A DNA stretch of 64,000 bases from Malus domestica (GCF_042453785.1 NC_091672.1:3440001-3504000), one strand, 5' to 3'; counted from the first letter of the stretch, positions 34,701 to 48,802 are shown. The notes: generated by a model from the letters alone, not told the origin. A program made the numbers and translations.

Positions 34701-37700
34701 CATCTTAATATAAAATTCGAATAAATACTATATTTATTTATTTTGTTAAAGAGCACGAGATCTTTCAAAAGGTGCAGTCTATTAAAGTAAGAATTCTTAT
34801 GATAATGCCAAATTCCTATTTTGAGAGAGCCCCATATTGAAATCAATGTTTCCTACTCGCCTAATTTAAGGAAATGGGGAAAGGTCCTGTGACTGCGAGT
34901 GATATTTCATAAACAGCATCTAGAACTTCTATACTTGTTCCCTTGTGGTGGATTATGTTTCATTTTGCTATAATTATTTTTTATTTGAATTTTTTTCTAT
35001 ATTAATTTTTCTTTATCATTTAAGTACAGGGGTACTCTACCGAGATGCTGGAAATATTACTCTCGCTATTGGTGCATATGAGGAATGCCTCAAAATAGAT
35101 CCTGATTCCCGAAACGCAGGCCAGGTATTAATACTCTAGACTCTCATGGGATTTACTCACAAGAGTGCAAAGTTTTTTTTTTTTCATGCTGTTGTAGGTT
35201 ATACCTGTAACATCTAGCATGTTGATTTTTTTTTTCTTTATAACGACTGTTGGTGCCTTAACTTGATAGCTTGGCTAATATATTTCCTGTAGCTAAGTTG
35301 GGTTTGTATTTGTTAGAGCTGCTAGTTGGTGAATTTGAAACCTTAGCTCTTGTTCATCACTTGATATTTGACATATCTTTTATGATTATTAATTTATTAG
35401 AACTTGCATGAGTACCACGTGTGGAAAGTTGTTCTTATCTTAAGATTTTCATTGAACATGTTACTTTTTCTTGCCAATTCCTTGAAGGTTATGGTATATT
35501 GATTTTCCCCTGAGCTCCTGCACCTTCATTTCTTCTTCCATGGTTTCTTCCAAGAACTTTCTTTTTAGATTGATCATCAATGAAATTCTAAGATATCTTG
35601 GTTGTAGTTTGAGGAAGCAGCTAAATGAGTGTTTATTTTTTAATTGTAGCTGCTTCCTGATGTCTCCTACTGAAGAAGGTCTTTGCAAGTATTGGTTTTA
35701 ATCTCTACATGCCTGACCATTTTTTTGCAGAATCGATTGCTTGCAATGAACTACATAAATGAAGGACTTGATGATAAACTTTTTGTCGCTCACAGGTCTC
35801 AACTAATCCCTCTTTAACTTTACATGATTACTTTCCCTCCTCTCTTATTCAGTGAATGTAATAAGCTTCATATAAAAAGAAAAGAAATTGACTATAAATA
35901 AAAACATTGGTACATTTTGAAGCTATAGCCTAGTCTCATAGTTATATAGCTATTTAAAAAAAAAAAAAATTAACATTACCTTTATAATAAAGTTACTTTA
36001 TAAATGTTTTGTCTAGTGTTAGGACAATTGTAGTCTTCTTATTGGTGTTTATATATTCTTTTTTATGTTCTTGCCAATTTCACAGCAGTGTTTAACCTTT
36101 AAATCGCGAGTTGTAGATTTGTTGATGCTCAGTTGAATTTATTTACATGCAGGGACTGGGGTAGGCGCTTTATGAGGTTATATCCACAGTACACTTCATG
36201 GGACAATCCAAAAGATCCAGAACGACCCCTTGTGATTGGATACGTGTCTCCTGATTATTTTACGCATTCTGTTTCATATTTCATAGAAGCTCCGCTTGCC
36301 CACCATGAATACACAAAGTACAAGGTGGTTGTGTATTCTGCAGTAGTGAAGGTATTGATCTTCTTCATTTTATTTTTACATTCATCCATGTTAGTTGTCC
36401 ATTTTATGTTTAAAGTTGAGCTTCCTGTAGACCGTGTCTTAACTTTTTCATTTGCAGCTTTTGCCAGAATTATACTCTGTGCTTTCAGTTCTCGTTATAA
36501 CACATTTTCTAAAACCATATGTTTAATGAGAACTTGTCATCATACCATATACTTATTTTTGTTTTCCTCATCTCCTGTCTTCATTTCTTCCCTGTCCGGC
36601 TGTCCCCTAACCAAATAGACCTACTATCCTAGGATTTGTCAAAAATTGCTTAGTTAATTCTCAGTTGGTCGTAAGTCACATGTTCTCTTGAAAGTATCAT
36701 TTAATTTTTTTATATATTTAATTTCATGCTGTTATAAAGTTAATAACTTTTGGTTGTCTATAAGATCAAATACTGTATGAGATATTTTATCCCACACACA
36801 ATTCGGAATTGACTTTTATATAATGTCACAGGCAGACGCCAAGACTATTAGGTTTCGGGAGAAAGTCTTGAAAAAGGGTGGGATTTGGAGAGATATATAT
36901 GGGATTGATGAAAAGAAGGTTGCAAGCATTATTAGAGAAGATAAGGTTGATATCCTGGTGGAACTTACTGGCCATACAGCAAACAATAAATTGGGAACAA
37001 TGGCATGCAGGCCCTCACCTGTTCAGGTATGTTGAAAGGTGTTCTATCCGTTCTCAGGCAGTTGGCTTTAAACGTGTTCTTGTTTTCTGTGTATCTTTCT
37101 TTGTTGACTTTTATCTTATAGACTTACAGTATAATATACAACGTATTTTATAATTGTTGCAAATCTAGATTTTTTTTTCCTTTTGGCCTCAGCAAATCTG
37201 AAAGTTGAGGAAGTTCAAGATAAATCTTTATCCTAGAACAGGCGGTTGTGGTTTTCCTTTTTATTGGGCAACTTTCAAAGCATTGTGAGATGCTTTATAT
37301 ATTGAAGCCTAATATATTCCTTTTCAGTCCGAAAATGACGCCTCCCGTTAAATTTGTTCCTTTCATTTTCATGTGCCTCACTCAGTTTACGGGATTGTTT
37401 TCTTTAAGTAGCTAACCTTCTATTGCTGGATTTACAGGTGACCTGGATTGGCTACCCAAACACAACTGGTTTGCCGGCAATTGATTATAGAATCACAGAT
37501 TCTCTGGCCGATCCTCCTGATTCAAAGCAGAAGTAAGTCTAGTACCATTTACTCCTATGATAATTACTCTTTTTCTTCTGGATTCAAGGATGAGTATCTG
37601 ATAGAGAGTAGGTAGTACTGGTACATTTTTAGTAACCGTCTGTTTTTTTGGTCAGGCATGTTGAGGAGTTGGTTCGATTACCCGATTGCTTTCTTTGTTA

Positions 37701-40099
37701 CACACCTTCCCCTGAGGCAGGGCCTGTTATGCCCACTCCTGCTCTTTCCAATGGCTTTGTTACTTTTGGTAGCTTTAATAATCTGGCGAAGGTATTATTT
37801 AGGTTTCTTTTTTTCTCTTGGTAATCAAGCATATAGCTGCAGCCATAAGCAATCTTATCACGTATTATATTATAAAACTCTTGTTTCTTACCGGAAAAAG
37901 GATTACATTTGTATAATGTTTTTTTCTCACTACTCTTTTCTCCCCTCTTATTAGATCACTCCAAAAGTGCTACAAGTTTGGGCAAGAATTCTTTCTGCAA
38001 TTCCGAATTCTCGCCTTGTGGTGAAGTGTAAGCCTTTTAGTTGTGATAGTGTGAGAGAGAGATTTCTTTCAACATTGGAGCAGCTGGGGTTGGAACCTCT
38101 ACGTGTTGATCTTCTGCCTCTAATTTTACTCAACTACGATCATATGCAAGCCTATTCTCTCATGGACATTAGGTAAATTGGAGATATTTTTTCTTACATT
38201 TGGAAGGACAATAGTGTTACTAGTGTCAAAGTTTGTTTATATTTCTTGTCTATTTATCTCGCTTGGATGGTCAAGGGGAGCAATTTTCCCATGTGTGGGC
38301 TCATTTCCTCTGGATTCTTTAATTATTGTGCAGTCAAACAAAAATGAGCGTATGAAGTAATTTTTACTCAGGCAAACAGGAGACTTGATCTTGACTAGTA
38401 AAGATCAATTAATCTAGTTTTTAGAGTCACTCTGAAAATAAGTTAAAGAAGGAACAAAAAACAATTAAGTTGACCTGACAATAATGTGAATAGAGCAACT
38501 TGCGATGCTTTGTAGAAATTAGAGAACCATTCCAGAACTTCTGATGTGCATGCAATAAAGTTTTACTGGATTCTGACCTGCTGGCGGCACATTTTAGGAA
38601 GGGTTTCACTTGTTACTGTTGGATCTTGTTTGGAGGTTCTAACCGAATTTATCTTCTCTATATGTAGTTTGGATACTTTTCCATATGCTGGAACAACCAC
38701 AACATGTGAATCCTTATACATGGGAGTCCCGTGTGTTACTATGGCTGGTTCAGTACATGCACACAACGTTGGTGTTAGTATTCTCAGCAAAGTTGGTAAG
38801 TGTTTCTTTTCCTCCTTTTTTAATCAATGTCTTTCTGGTGTACCAAGTACCATGCATGGTTGCTCTGAAGAGACCTATTTCTTTATTTGCCTTATTGTTG
38901 GTTGCATATTTTGGTTTATATCTCCCATATGGTTAAGAAGAGAGAATATGTGTCACAAGCTCTAGGACACCTGAGATCAATTCTCACTGTGACAGGCACA
39001 AACTTCGTAAACATTCTCCAAACTTGACTAGGTAAAGAGACGCACCAGTTTAAAAATAAATTCCTTCAATATTGAACTTTTGATGGATGTGCACATGGGC
39101 GGATCCACCTTGGGGCAAGGTGGGTCAGCTGACCCCCACAAGCTCAGAAATCCTCTATGGAAGAGCTGGGCGCTGCCCTTTGAACCTTGAAAGCTGCCCT
39201 CCAACTGCGCTTCGAATTGTCTTTATGGGCCTTGGGCAGGGTAGCTGCTATCGTCGTGCCTTTTGTATGCGTTGCTATGGGCATCTGTCAATAGGCTAAC
39301 TTCGCATTTGTTGGCACTTGTTGGCGTATGTCGGCATGCTCGCTCAAAAGCTATTGACATTAGTCGACAAGCTCTTGGCATTTGTTGGCACTTGTCGGCA
39401 TCTATCGGCATGCTCGCTCAAAAGCTATTGACATCAGTCAACATGCTCGGAAGTTGTTGGCATCTATTGACAGGCATGCAATATGAGGCAAATGACGTTA
39501 GGCCTACTAAAGCTCGATGAAATGCCAATTTGCATGCTATTCAGTTCAAAAAAATTTGCACGCTGTTCGCTATTCTTGCTGACTCCCAATAATATTTCCT
39601 GGATGTGCACGTCTTACTGTCATTCTGCATGTGTGTTCTTGTTAATGATTGATCATTGTTTTACCGCTGATAGAACCTAACCGATTAAAGTGAACTAAAT
39701 ACAGGGTTGGGAAATCTGATTGCTAAAAGTGAGGATGAATATGTCCAGTTGGCAGTGCAGCTGGCCTCTGACATCACAGCGCTTTCGAATTTGAGAATGG
39801 GTCTCCGGGACCTTATGGCCAGGTCACCTGTCTGTGATGGACCAAAGTTTACCTTTGGGCTGGAGTCTGCATACAGGAGCATGTGGCACAGTTACTGCAA
39901 AGGTGATGTGCCATCACAACGGCAAATGGAAATGCTACAAGAGGAAGTAATCGCTGAAGATCCAGCTGCTGGAGTCTCTGATCCAACAAGTATTACAACA
40001 CCAAGAGAAGGCCCTCCTGGATCTATTAAGACTAATGGATTTGGTCCTCTTCCACAGCCTGTGCTTAACCCCTCTACTTGTGAAGAGAATGGAGTCTGA
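31736..40099 (+). CDS. SPY: SPINDLY, nucleocytoplasmic protein O-fucosyltransferase
   Basis: Seventeen coding exons: 31736-32146, 32306-32467, 32561-32736, 32856-32931, 33946-34074, 34175-34294, 34394-34462, 34548-34629, 35030-35124, 35731-35795, 36153-36351, 36832-37026, 37438-37532, 37656-37791, 37955-38172, 38668-38795 and 39705-40099. All phases agree and the sum is 2751 bases, 916 aa; Arabidopsis SPY is 914. The N-terminal half is a TPR array (e.g. [40 protein letters not shown]). The C-terminal half is the GT41-type catalytic domain ([52 protein letters not shown]). SPY transfers fucose from GDP-fucose to Ser/Thr of nuclear and cytosolic targets such as DELLA repressors of gibberellin signalling. 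ATG 31736 is chosen because MAWTEKDVG leads into the conserved [12 protein letters not shown] segment. Exons 1 and 6 end at apparent GC donors (gag|gcatga, cag|gcaatt). Confidence 0.97.
39095..39480. repeat. Repetitive insertion in the last SPY intron
   Basis: Starts with gggcggatccaccttggggc then aggtgggtcagctgaccccc, text typical of plant hAT-type MITE ends. It continues into degenerate repeats of ttgttggcacttgtcggcat and gctcgctcaaaagctattga (two copies of the latter near 39340 and 39414). The other end and target duplication were not found. Confidence 0.45.
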
Positions 40100-41325
40100 T
40101 GGGTACATACCTGAGGCGTTGGTACGGAGTACAAAGCCATATTGCTGTTCTGGGTGATTTGATCTGCCTATAGTGGAATTGAGTCTGGTTGTAACGATGG
40201 AAGCACTATGTTTACCTGCCCAGGATCACATTTTTTTGGGAAACAACTGCTGGCAGCACTCGGAGTGGATATTATTATGCGCAAGAAATACGTCTTTCTA
40301 TGCTTGACCCATGAAAGAAAGAGGTGATGCTATGAGCTTATATCTTAGTTAGCTGTCTGCAATTTTTCCCGACTATATAATTGTGGTTTGTAAATTGTAA
40401 GAGAGCCTTTTTTTCTAATTTTGTAGCTTTTGCGTGTATGATTTTTAAACAGCATAGTTGGTATGTCAGATTACCTACTCATTTCCTGGTTTGGTTAACA
40501 GTTAAATCCCGCCTTCTCTCTCATAGTTCTACGATTTAATCAACCTGTTTGCAGATGGATTTTGTGTGTAAAGTTTAGCGTGTCTCGACGCTATGATTCG
40601 CGGAATGTTTGTTCTTCGTGTAATAAGATTTACCCGCTCTTCCGATACTAGTATAATCTTCTGAAAGGCCTGCACTGCCTGTGTGTGTCACAAATGAAGG
40701 ATGTTAACGCTTACATTTCTGCTTTCTCCTTCTCCATTCATCCTCTTGTTTATGTTCCTTGATTCTCATTTTATTATTCCGTTCGAAGGCTAGAAAAAAA
40801 GGACTGCAAGGCTGAAAAGGGAAGCGAGAAAATCACTTCTCCAAATCAATGCAATTGCCGTAAGGATTGGTAATTACATTTCGAGCATGGGTTGGAAGAA
40901 GGTGATTCATTTTCATCAGTGCGGGAATCGAAGACACGAAATTTTGGAACATCTTTCAACATTGAGAAGAGAAAAATGCTAGTTGGTAAAGACGATGTTT
41001 ATTTGAGCGTTCCCGCCTCGTACAAGTCGGGGGAGAGAATTCTTAAAAGTGTAGAACTATTAATCAAATTGTGTTAGGTGCCAAATATAAAGGTTCAGTC
41101 TAGTGAACAATCACTCCCCCTTTTCACCATTAGTATCCCTGTATGACTGAAATACACCCACCAGCCAACATTGTTATCCGTCGATACAAAATATCCAACT
41201 TGTTGAAGCTTTATCCAATTAACTTGTTGAAGCTCTATCGCTTTATCGTTAACAGAAGCTTTGCAATTTGATCACTCTGGTGGATCAAGGCACGTCTTCA
41301 TCAAGCTCTCGAACAAAGAAGATGT
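40100..41325. other. SPY 3' UTR and convergent intergenic space
   Basis: SPY (plus) and CYP18-2 (minus) converge here. SPY 3' UTR probably runs to about 40450-40700, with aataaga-like signal text near 40622. No other gene is supported; the ORF at 40892-41077 shows no family match. Confidence 0.55.
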
Positions 41326-43734
41326 CTAATCTTTGACAGATGTTCGTAGTATCTTCACATCATGCACCGGCCTGTATTAAGAACAAAATCATGTCAGATC
41401 GAGTTTTGAACAAATCATGCAAACTAAAGTCTTCTAAAGAAGTGTATTACAAAGGCACAATGATTAGAAATAAAACTTACAGGCCGGTGATCATAGGCGA
41501 TTAATTGCAAAAGTTACAAATCTAAGTATGACAAGGTGCTATAATCACTTACAAAACTAAACCTAAAATCTCTTAATATATTAGATCACATTCGGGAAGA
41601 CAGTTAAGTTTCTAACTAATCACTTATTTACCACTTCTCCACAACATTTTTCTAAGTGAAAACGACAGACTCTTACAATTGGTACTGTTAAAAATTGACA
41701 ATATTCAATAATTTATCATCATTTCCAAACTATTTGGAGAATTGAGACAATCAATTAAAACTGTTGGACATATCTTCCTATGATTGCCTATATCCAAAAT
41801 CACAACCAGATTTACCACTTGCTCCTATGACTGAAAACATAGTATAACAAATTTGAGTCCACATTTATGTATCCGAAAAAGAAAATAGTCAACGGCTTAA
41901 CTTGCTCAAACATAAGACATCATTGCTTGACATCTCTTTTTCTTCCTTCAGTTCTAAAAGAAGTTTAACTCATACCATAAGAGATTCCTCTCGCAGATTT
42001 TATGAGACATTGTAGCTTAGCTTACTATGTCACATGAGCCGGAAACATTTATAAAAAAAATATTGAAATTCACATCAGAAGATAATCTTAGGACGTCATC
42101 ATGATAATTTGCTCCTCCAAGACCAAAATAGTTACCAAGTTACATTCTGAAGTTTCAAACTCAGAATCTTAATTTTTTCGGTTTGGTGCAGTGAACCACA
42201 ACAGACTGAGAAACTTAAGAGGATCCGGCAGTGTGACCAACCATTTGCAGGAAAACTGCAAACAGTAGAAGGCCATTTATCTGTGTCAAATATCAAGAAA
42301 TACAACTGAGAGAAGGCATACCTATCAGTATTATCAGTTTGGACACTGCCAAGTCTTTTGATGAACTCCATTCCTGTGCAGATCCTTCCAAATATTGTGT
42401 GCTTTCCTGAATAAAAGCAGAAACGTCAGGCAAATTACTATCAGTGGAAGGCAAATTTTCACTGCATGAAATTGTACTGATGAAAGAGAACCTTCCCTGC
42501 TCTCACACTGGTCATTAAGTTTTGTTAAAGATAACTCAACGGGAACAAACAAATAAATCCAAGTAAACAGCATTTAGGCTAAAAGGATGGAATACTGTCA
42601 TAAAGAGGTCAATTTATAGCTCCAACAGAATCCTAACAGTGATGGTATAGATTATCAAGGTCATCTATAGCTTAAAGGTTCCTGTACACAAAAACAGCCC
42701 AATACACATAACTATCTCCAGATTGCGTGTGCATGTCAGATCGTAAAATGCTCATAGAAAAATCACAAAGAAATAATATTATGGCAAGAACTGTTTTCAG
42801 TCTCCAGACATTTCCATAGGTCACAGAGCAATGAACTGAAATCTTGTTTCTTATCCCACTTACATGTGCACCTAATGACATTGTATGCAAAGATATGTAC
42901 CCATGAGAACGCCAAAAACGTTTACTGCTAAGGATCAGTTTTATGCAGATTAAGTAAAATGAAAGGCCAAATACTGCATAGATAGTACATATTAAGAAAA
43001 AAGGATTCCAACTAGTTTGATAAATCATAAAACAGTCTAAACATTATGAGTAAAAATTATATTACCGTCCAGTGACGGGCACGGTGCCAATGTGATAAAG
43101 AACTGGCTTCCATTTGTATTTGGACCAGCATTCGCCATCGATAAGATGCCAGCTCCAGTATGCTTCAACTCTTGTTTTATCTCATCCTCAAACTTTCCCC
43201 TGAAACCCATCATACAAAACAGGTTCTTCACTATGTTTCTCAAATATAATTAAAATTGGGAGGTTTTTAAGGGGAAATTTTTTTACCCATAAATGGATTC
43301 TCCACCCCTTCCTGTCCCAGTGGGATCACCACCTTGCACTATGAAATCCTACACCAATTCCAATTCAACCATCACTAAAATCTATAAATATATATAAACA
43401 ATATTTATATAAAATACAAAGCAGAAAATATGAAACCTTGATGATTCTGTGGAATTTGACATTGTCGTAATACCCCCTGCGAGCGAGCTCGATGAAGTTC
43501 CTGCAAGTCCTCGGCGCGTGCTTGTAGTAAAGCTACGATTTTCAACGATTAGAAAACAAAATTAATGTCAAAGATGCAAACTTTATGGATTGAATTATCT
43601 GTTTGGTTACTGAGAAAGTGAAAGAAAGTTGAAGGGAAAGTTTGGGAAGAAAGAGAATTTACCTCGACGGTGAAGTTGCCAATGGTGGTTTCTAGAGTGA
43701 CCTCCGGCGGCCCTCCTTCTTTGCTTGCCCACAT
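41326..43734 (-). CDS. CYP18-2: Cyclophilin-type peptidyl-prolyl isomerase, CYP18-2/PPIL1
   Basis: Six exons, 43734-43663, 43532-43437, 43348-43287, 43199-43066, 42406-42322 and 41371-41326, join in phase to 495 bases, 164 aa, the same length as Arabidopsis CYP18-2. All introns are GT-AG. Landmarks: [76 protein letters not shown], ending [15 protein letters not shown]. The active-site Arg (FHRIIKDF), the QGGD and GSQFFIT motifs are present; the Trp of human CypA is replaced by His in DGKHTIFG, as usual for this subgroup. PPIL1 orthologs bind SKIP/SNW1 in the spliceosome. The start [12 protein letters not shown] is short and in a good context, with about 340 bp to the copia element on the other side. 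Confidence 0.95.
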
Positions 43735-44070
43735 CTTTCGTACTCGAAGATTCTCAGGGACTCAGAGCGGAAGGCTTCAACTAGTAAAACGGTTTAAAGA
43801 CCTAAACCCCATTGGGAAATCAAGCGGATTAGATCCTCTGCCAGATATTTCCTATGCAAAACTTTTGACCGTCACCGTTCAAAAACATCAATGGTTCAGA
43901 TTCTGCCACATTTCTACATTAAATTGCCCATTTTGCCCTTTTACATACACGGCGTCGTACTTTTCGAATTTGTGGTTTAAGCCTTGGGTTTCTGTTCTTG
44001 TTTAATTTTAATCAAAGTTTCAATCTTTTCATGAAAATTTGAAAAAGCTGTTGATATTGGTACTGGGTTT
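43735..44070. promoter_or_regulatory. CYP18-2 upstream region
   Basis: Short intergenic stretch with the likely minus-strand promoter of CYP18-2. Contains two near copies of gggtttctgtt (43987 and 44066); the second lies at the copia target site. No N-terminal exon of the ELM1-like gene was found here. Confidence 0.5.
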
Positions 44071-44075
44071 CTGTT

Positions 44076-44357
44076 TGATAAGTTTGATTGTCCTTTTCGT
44101 TGTAGGACTCTATTACTTAGGATTGTTTTGTTTTCAATAAGTTCCTATTATGTAGGAAGACTTGTTCTACGTAGACTATTTCCTCGTGCACGTTACCACT
44201 TTCCGTTAGTGTGGATCGTTGGCTGTTTTTTAGGGTTTCGTTAACTATGTAAGGCTATATAATAGCCAACGTTTCTATTCAATAAACAAGTTATTCTCCC
44301 AGTTTGCTTGAGTCAGTTGCAGTATTGCTCTTGGTATTTTTGTTCTGGTTCCCAACA
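44076..44357 (+). repeat. 5' LTR of copia element
   Basis: 282 bp. Contains the TATA-like ctatataatag near 44252. Equal in length to the 3' LTR. Confidence 0.95.
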
Positions 44358-47300
44358 AACTGGTATCTGAGCCCCTTACTGGGGCCTGAGAACCGGAAAG
44401 CTGCAGCTTTTGAGTGACTTCAAACACAAGAGAGAAAGAGAGGAAAAATGACTTCTGAAGGAAGCTTCGTACAACCTTCCATTCCACGTTTTGATGGTCA
44501 TTATGACCATTGGAGCATGCTCATGGAAATTTTCCTTCGCAGCAAGGAGTATTGGAGTTTGATTGAAACTGGTTATGAAGAACCAGCAAAGGGGGCGCAA
44601 CCTATATCAGAAGCACGACAGAAAGAGGTTGATGCAGTGAAACTCAAGGATCTTAAACCAAAAAACTATCTTTTCCAGGCAATCGATAGGAGCATCCTAA
44701 AGACGATGTTGGAAAAGGACACCTCCAAGAAGATCTAGGATTCCATGAAGACGAAATATGAAGGGAATGCACGAGTGAAGCGCTCAACTCTTCAAGCCCT
44801 ACAGAGAGACTTTGAGACACTTGAGATGAAGGTTAGTGAAACAATCACTAACTATTTTGCTAGAGTGATGACAGTAGCAAACAAGATGAGAGTGTATGGG
44901 GAGCCTATGACTGACGTCACGATCTGTGAAAAAATCCTGCGATCTCTCACGGACAAATTTAATTATATAGTTTGTTCGATTGAGGAATCTAGGGACTTGG
45001 ATGCAATTACCGTTGATGAGCTTCAAAGCTCGCTCACTGTACATGAGCAAAAATTTCACAGAAGCAGCGGTGTGGAGCAAGCTCTGAAGGCAACAACTGA
45101 TGCCAAAACTGAGGGAGGTTTCAGCAATCATAGAGGACGAGGGTGTGGAAGAAGTAACTATAGAGGACGAGGACGTGGAAGAGGAGGCCAAGAGGTGTTC
45201 AACAAAGATACGGTGGAATGCTACAAGTGTCATAATCTTGGGCACTTCCAGTATGAATGTCCTAAATGGGATAAGGAGGCTAATTATGCAGAAGTGAATG
45301 AAGAAGATATGTTGTTGATGTCATATGTGGAGGTACATGAACGGACTGATGCTTGGTTTCTTGACTCTGGATGTTCCAACCATATGTGTGGCAATCGGGA
45401 TATCTTCACAAACCTAGATGAAAGCTTTGTTCATTCAGTTAAATTGGGGAACAACAGTAGGATGAATGTGGTTGGCAAGGGCATGCTGTTTTTAAATGGA
45501 ATCAATCATGTTGTCAATGAGGTGTACTATGTTACAGAGCTCAAAAACAATCTCTTGAGCATAAGACAACTTCAAGAAAAGGGCTTGGCTATATTAATTA
45601 AAGAAGGAGCATGCAAAATATATCATCCGACTAAGGGTCTGATTATTCAGACTAAGATGAGTAAGAACAGGATGTTTATACTGCTAGCTCAGACTCCAGT
45701 CTCTACAAGTGCTCCACCAGAAAGGTGTCTTCACACAAGCTCGCAGGATCTTTTTTATCTTTGGCATCAAAGATATGGTCACCTAAGCTACAAGGGATTG
45801 AGAACGTTGCAACAGAAGAGGATGGTTTGTGGACTTCCTCGGCTTCAAACCTCAAATATCACATGCACAGACTGCATTCAAGGTAAACAACATCGTAATG
45901 ACATGCCAACAAGAAGTACGTGGAGAGCAAGTCAGCCTTTGGAGCTCATTCATGCAGACATATGTGGGCCCATCTCTCCCATATCAAATAGTGGAAGGAG
46001 GTATACTTTATGCTTTATTAATGATTTTAGTCGTAAAACATGGGTGTACTTGTTGACAACAAAGAGTGAGGCACTGCATTGCTTCTAGTTTTTCAAAAGA
46101 ATGGTGGAAAAGGAGAAAGGGCTAAGTGTCAAGTGTCTACGGACAGATAGAGGGGGTGAATTCACCTCAATTGAATTCACTAATTTTTGCAAAGAAAATG
46201 GAATCAAGAGGCAGTTAACCACTGCCTACACGCCGCAACAAAACGGGGTGGCTGAAAGGAAAAATCGAACTGTCATGAATATGGTTCGTTCTATGTTGTC
46301 TGATAAGAAGCTCCCAAAAATGTTCTGGCCAGAGGCGGTGAACTGGACTATCTATGTTCTGAATAGATGTCCCATATTATCAGTGAAGGATATCACTCCA
46401 CAAGAGGCTTGGAGTGGAGTAAAACCCTCAGTCGAGCACTTCCGTGTCTTTGGAAGCCTAGCACATGTCCATGTTCCAGATGTCAAGCAAGGTAAATTAG
46501 ATGATAAAAGTTTTCCTTGTATTTTATTGGGAGTTAGTGAGGAGTCCAAAGGATATAGATTGTTTGATCCTATAGCCAAGAAAATTGTTGTGAGCATGGA
46601 TGTTATTTTTTAGGAAGAAAAACAGTGGGATTGGGATGTTAGTTATGAGGGACATATCATGTTAGATTTAGAATGGGGAGAAAATGAAGAAAACATTGAG
46701 GGAGAAGAAAGGGTGAGTGAAAATGAAGATGAAAATGGCAGTGGGGCTAGAGAAGAAAGAAATGTGGGTGAGAGCAGTGAAGACACACAGGGTTGTGAAG
46801 AGAGAAGTTCTAATGAACTTGGCGAGGATGAAGGGAGGGTTTATGAAGGAAGAGTTAGACGTCCTCCTTCTCACTTAAGTGATTATGTCATTGGAGAAGG
46901 GCTAAGTGACGACGAGGTACACATGGTTCAAATCGTGCCAACCGAAGATCCTCTCTATTTTGAAGAAGCAGTGAAAGAAAAGAAATGGAAGCAAGCTATG
47001 GACAGTGAGATCAGCGCCATAGAGAAGAATAAAACATGGTCTTTAAGCGAGTTGCCGACTGGAGCAAATAAGATTGGCATCAAATGGGTCTACAAGACCA
47101 AGTACAACGAACATGGAAAGATTGACAAGCACAAAGCACGTCTAGTAGCCAAAGGCTACTCACAGAAGCATGGCATAGACTACACAGAGGTCTTCGCACC
47201 AGTGGCAAGAATGGACACGGTGAGGATGATTATCGCCTTAGCAGCACAAAAGGGTTGGAGGATTTTCCAGCTAGATGTCAAGTCAGCATTTCTTCATGGA

Positions 47301-48520
47301 GAGCTGAGTGAAGAGGTCTATATTGAGCAACCAAAGGGTTACGAGAAGGAAGGAAGGGAGCACTTGGTCTACAAACTACACAAAGCATTGTATGGATTAA
47401 AACAAGCTCCACGAGCTTGGTTTAGTCGGATCGAGGCGCACTTTATCAAGGAAGGTTTTCAGAAGTGTGACAGTGAGCAAACTTTGTTCACAAAGAAGAA
47501 TGAAGCAAGAAAGATCATCATTGTAAGTATTTACGTTGATGATTTAATTTTTACTGGTAATGACAAAGACATGATGTGTGAATTCAAAAAGTCCATGTTG
47601 AGAGAATTTGATATGACTGATTTGGGAAGCATGAGATTTTTTCTTGGCATTGAAGTACTTCAAAGAACAGATGGTATTTTCATATATAAAAAAAAATATG
47701 CCCTGGAGGTCCTAAAGAGATTTGGAATGTTGGAAAGTAATGAAGTAAGCAACTCGATTGTCCCAGGTTTTAAGATCAGTAAGGATGAGAATGGAATTAC
47801 TGTGGATGAGACATACTTCAAGCAATTGGTGGGAAGCTTAATGTATCTCACTGCCATAAGACCAGACATGATGTTTGTCATCAGTCTCTTAAGTAGATTT
47901 ATGGCAAGACCAACTGAGCTTTATCTACAAGCTGCAAAGAGAGCTCTTCGATATTTAAAGGGGACGTTGAATTATGGTATTCAGTACAAGAAAGGTGGAG
48001 ATGATGGACTGTTTGCTTTCACAGATAGTGATTATGCAGGAGATGTGGAGGATAGGAAGAGCACCAGTGGTTATGTGTTCTTGCTAAGTTCGGGTGCTGT
48101 GACATGGAGTTCAAAGAAGCAGCCTATTGTTACACTGTCTACTACAGAAGCAGAATTTGTAGCAGCTGCAGTGTGTGCATGTCAAGCAATATGGATGGAG
48201 AGGGTGCTGAAGGAGCTTGAGTACAACAATGAGGCGTGTACTCTAATTAGATGTGATAACAGTTCAACCATTAAGCTGTCAAAGAATTTGGTGATGCATG
48301 GTCGCAGTAAACATATTGACGTGAGATATCACTTTTTGAGGAATCTCACCAAGGAGGGTTCGATTGCTTTAATTCACTATGGGAGCGAGGATCAGGTGGT
48401 AGACATAATGACCAAGCCGTTAAAGGTTGATGTTTTCCAAAGACTTCGAAATATGCTGGGGGTTTGTGAGATTGTTAGTATAAACTAACTCTTTGATGAG
48501 AGTAAGTTTAAGGGAGGGAT

Positions 48521-48802
48521 TGATAAGTTTGATTGTCCTTTTCATTGTAGGACTCTATTACTTAGGATTGTTTTGTTTTCAATAAGTTCCTATTATGTAG
48601 GAAGACTTGTTCTACGTAGACTGTTTCCTCATGCACGTTACCACTTTCCATTAGTGTGGAACGTGGGCTGTTTTTTAGGGTTTCGTTAACTATGTAAGGC
48701 TATATAATAGCCAACGTTTCTATTCAATAAACAAGTTATTCTCCCAGTTTGCTTGAGTCAGTTGCAGTATTGCTCTTGGTATTTTTGTTCTGGTTCCCAA
48801 CA
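48521..48802 (+). repeat. 3' LTR of copia element
   Basis: 282 bp, about 98 percent identical to the 5' LTR. Half of the differences are C/T or G/A changes at CG sites, as expected for methylated copies. Confidence 0.95.

Larger units (their letters stand above)
44076..48802 (+). mobile_element. Ty1/copia LTR retrotransposon, nearly whole, fossil
   Basis: 4.73 kb with 282-bp LTRs (44076-44357 and 48521-48802) starting tgataag and ending cccaaca, and a 5-bp target duplication ctgtt (44071-44075 and 48803-48807). The primer site tggtatctgagcc next to the 5' LTR resembles the initiator-tRNA-Met type, and a purine tract aagggagggat precedes the 3' LTR. Order of parts is that of copia: gag with zinc knuckle (CYKCHNLGHFQYEC) from about 44.45 to 45.3 kb, protease (FLDSGCSNHM), integrase about 45.7 to 46.5 kb, RT about 47.0 to 47.8 kb (SIYVDDLIF), RNase H to about 48.45 kb. 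The LTRs differ at about 6 of 282 positions, roughly 0.8 million years at 1.3e-8 per site per year. The long reading frame carries about three breaks. Lineage (Ale or Tork) not settled. Confidence 0.95.

Noticed and set aside
44799-45245. 148-codon minus-strand ORF inside the copia element
   Set aside because: Shadow of the gag region; composition is the complement of an Arg/Gly-rich segment.
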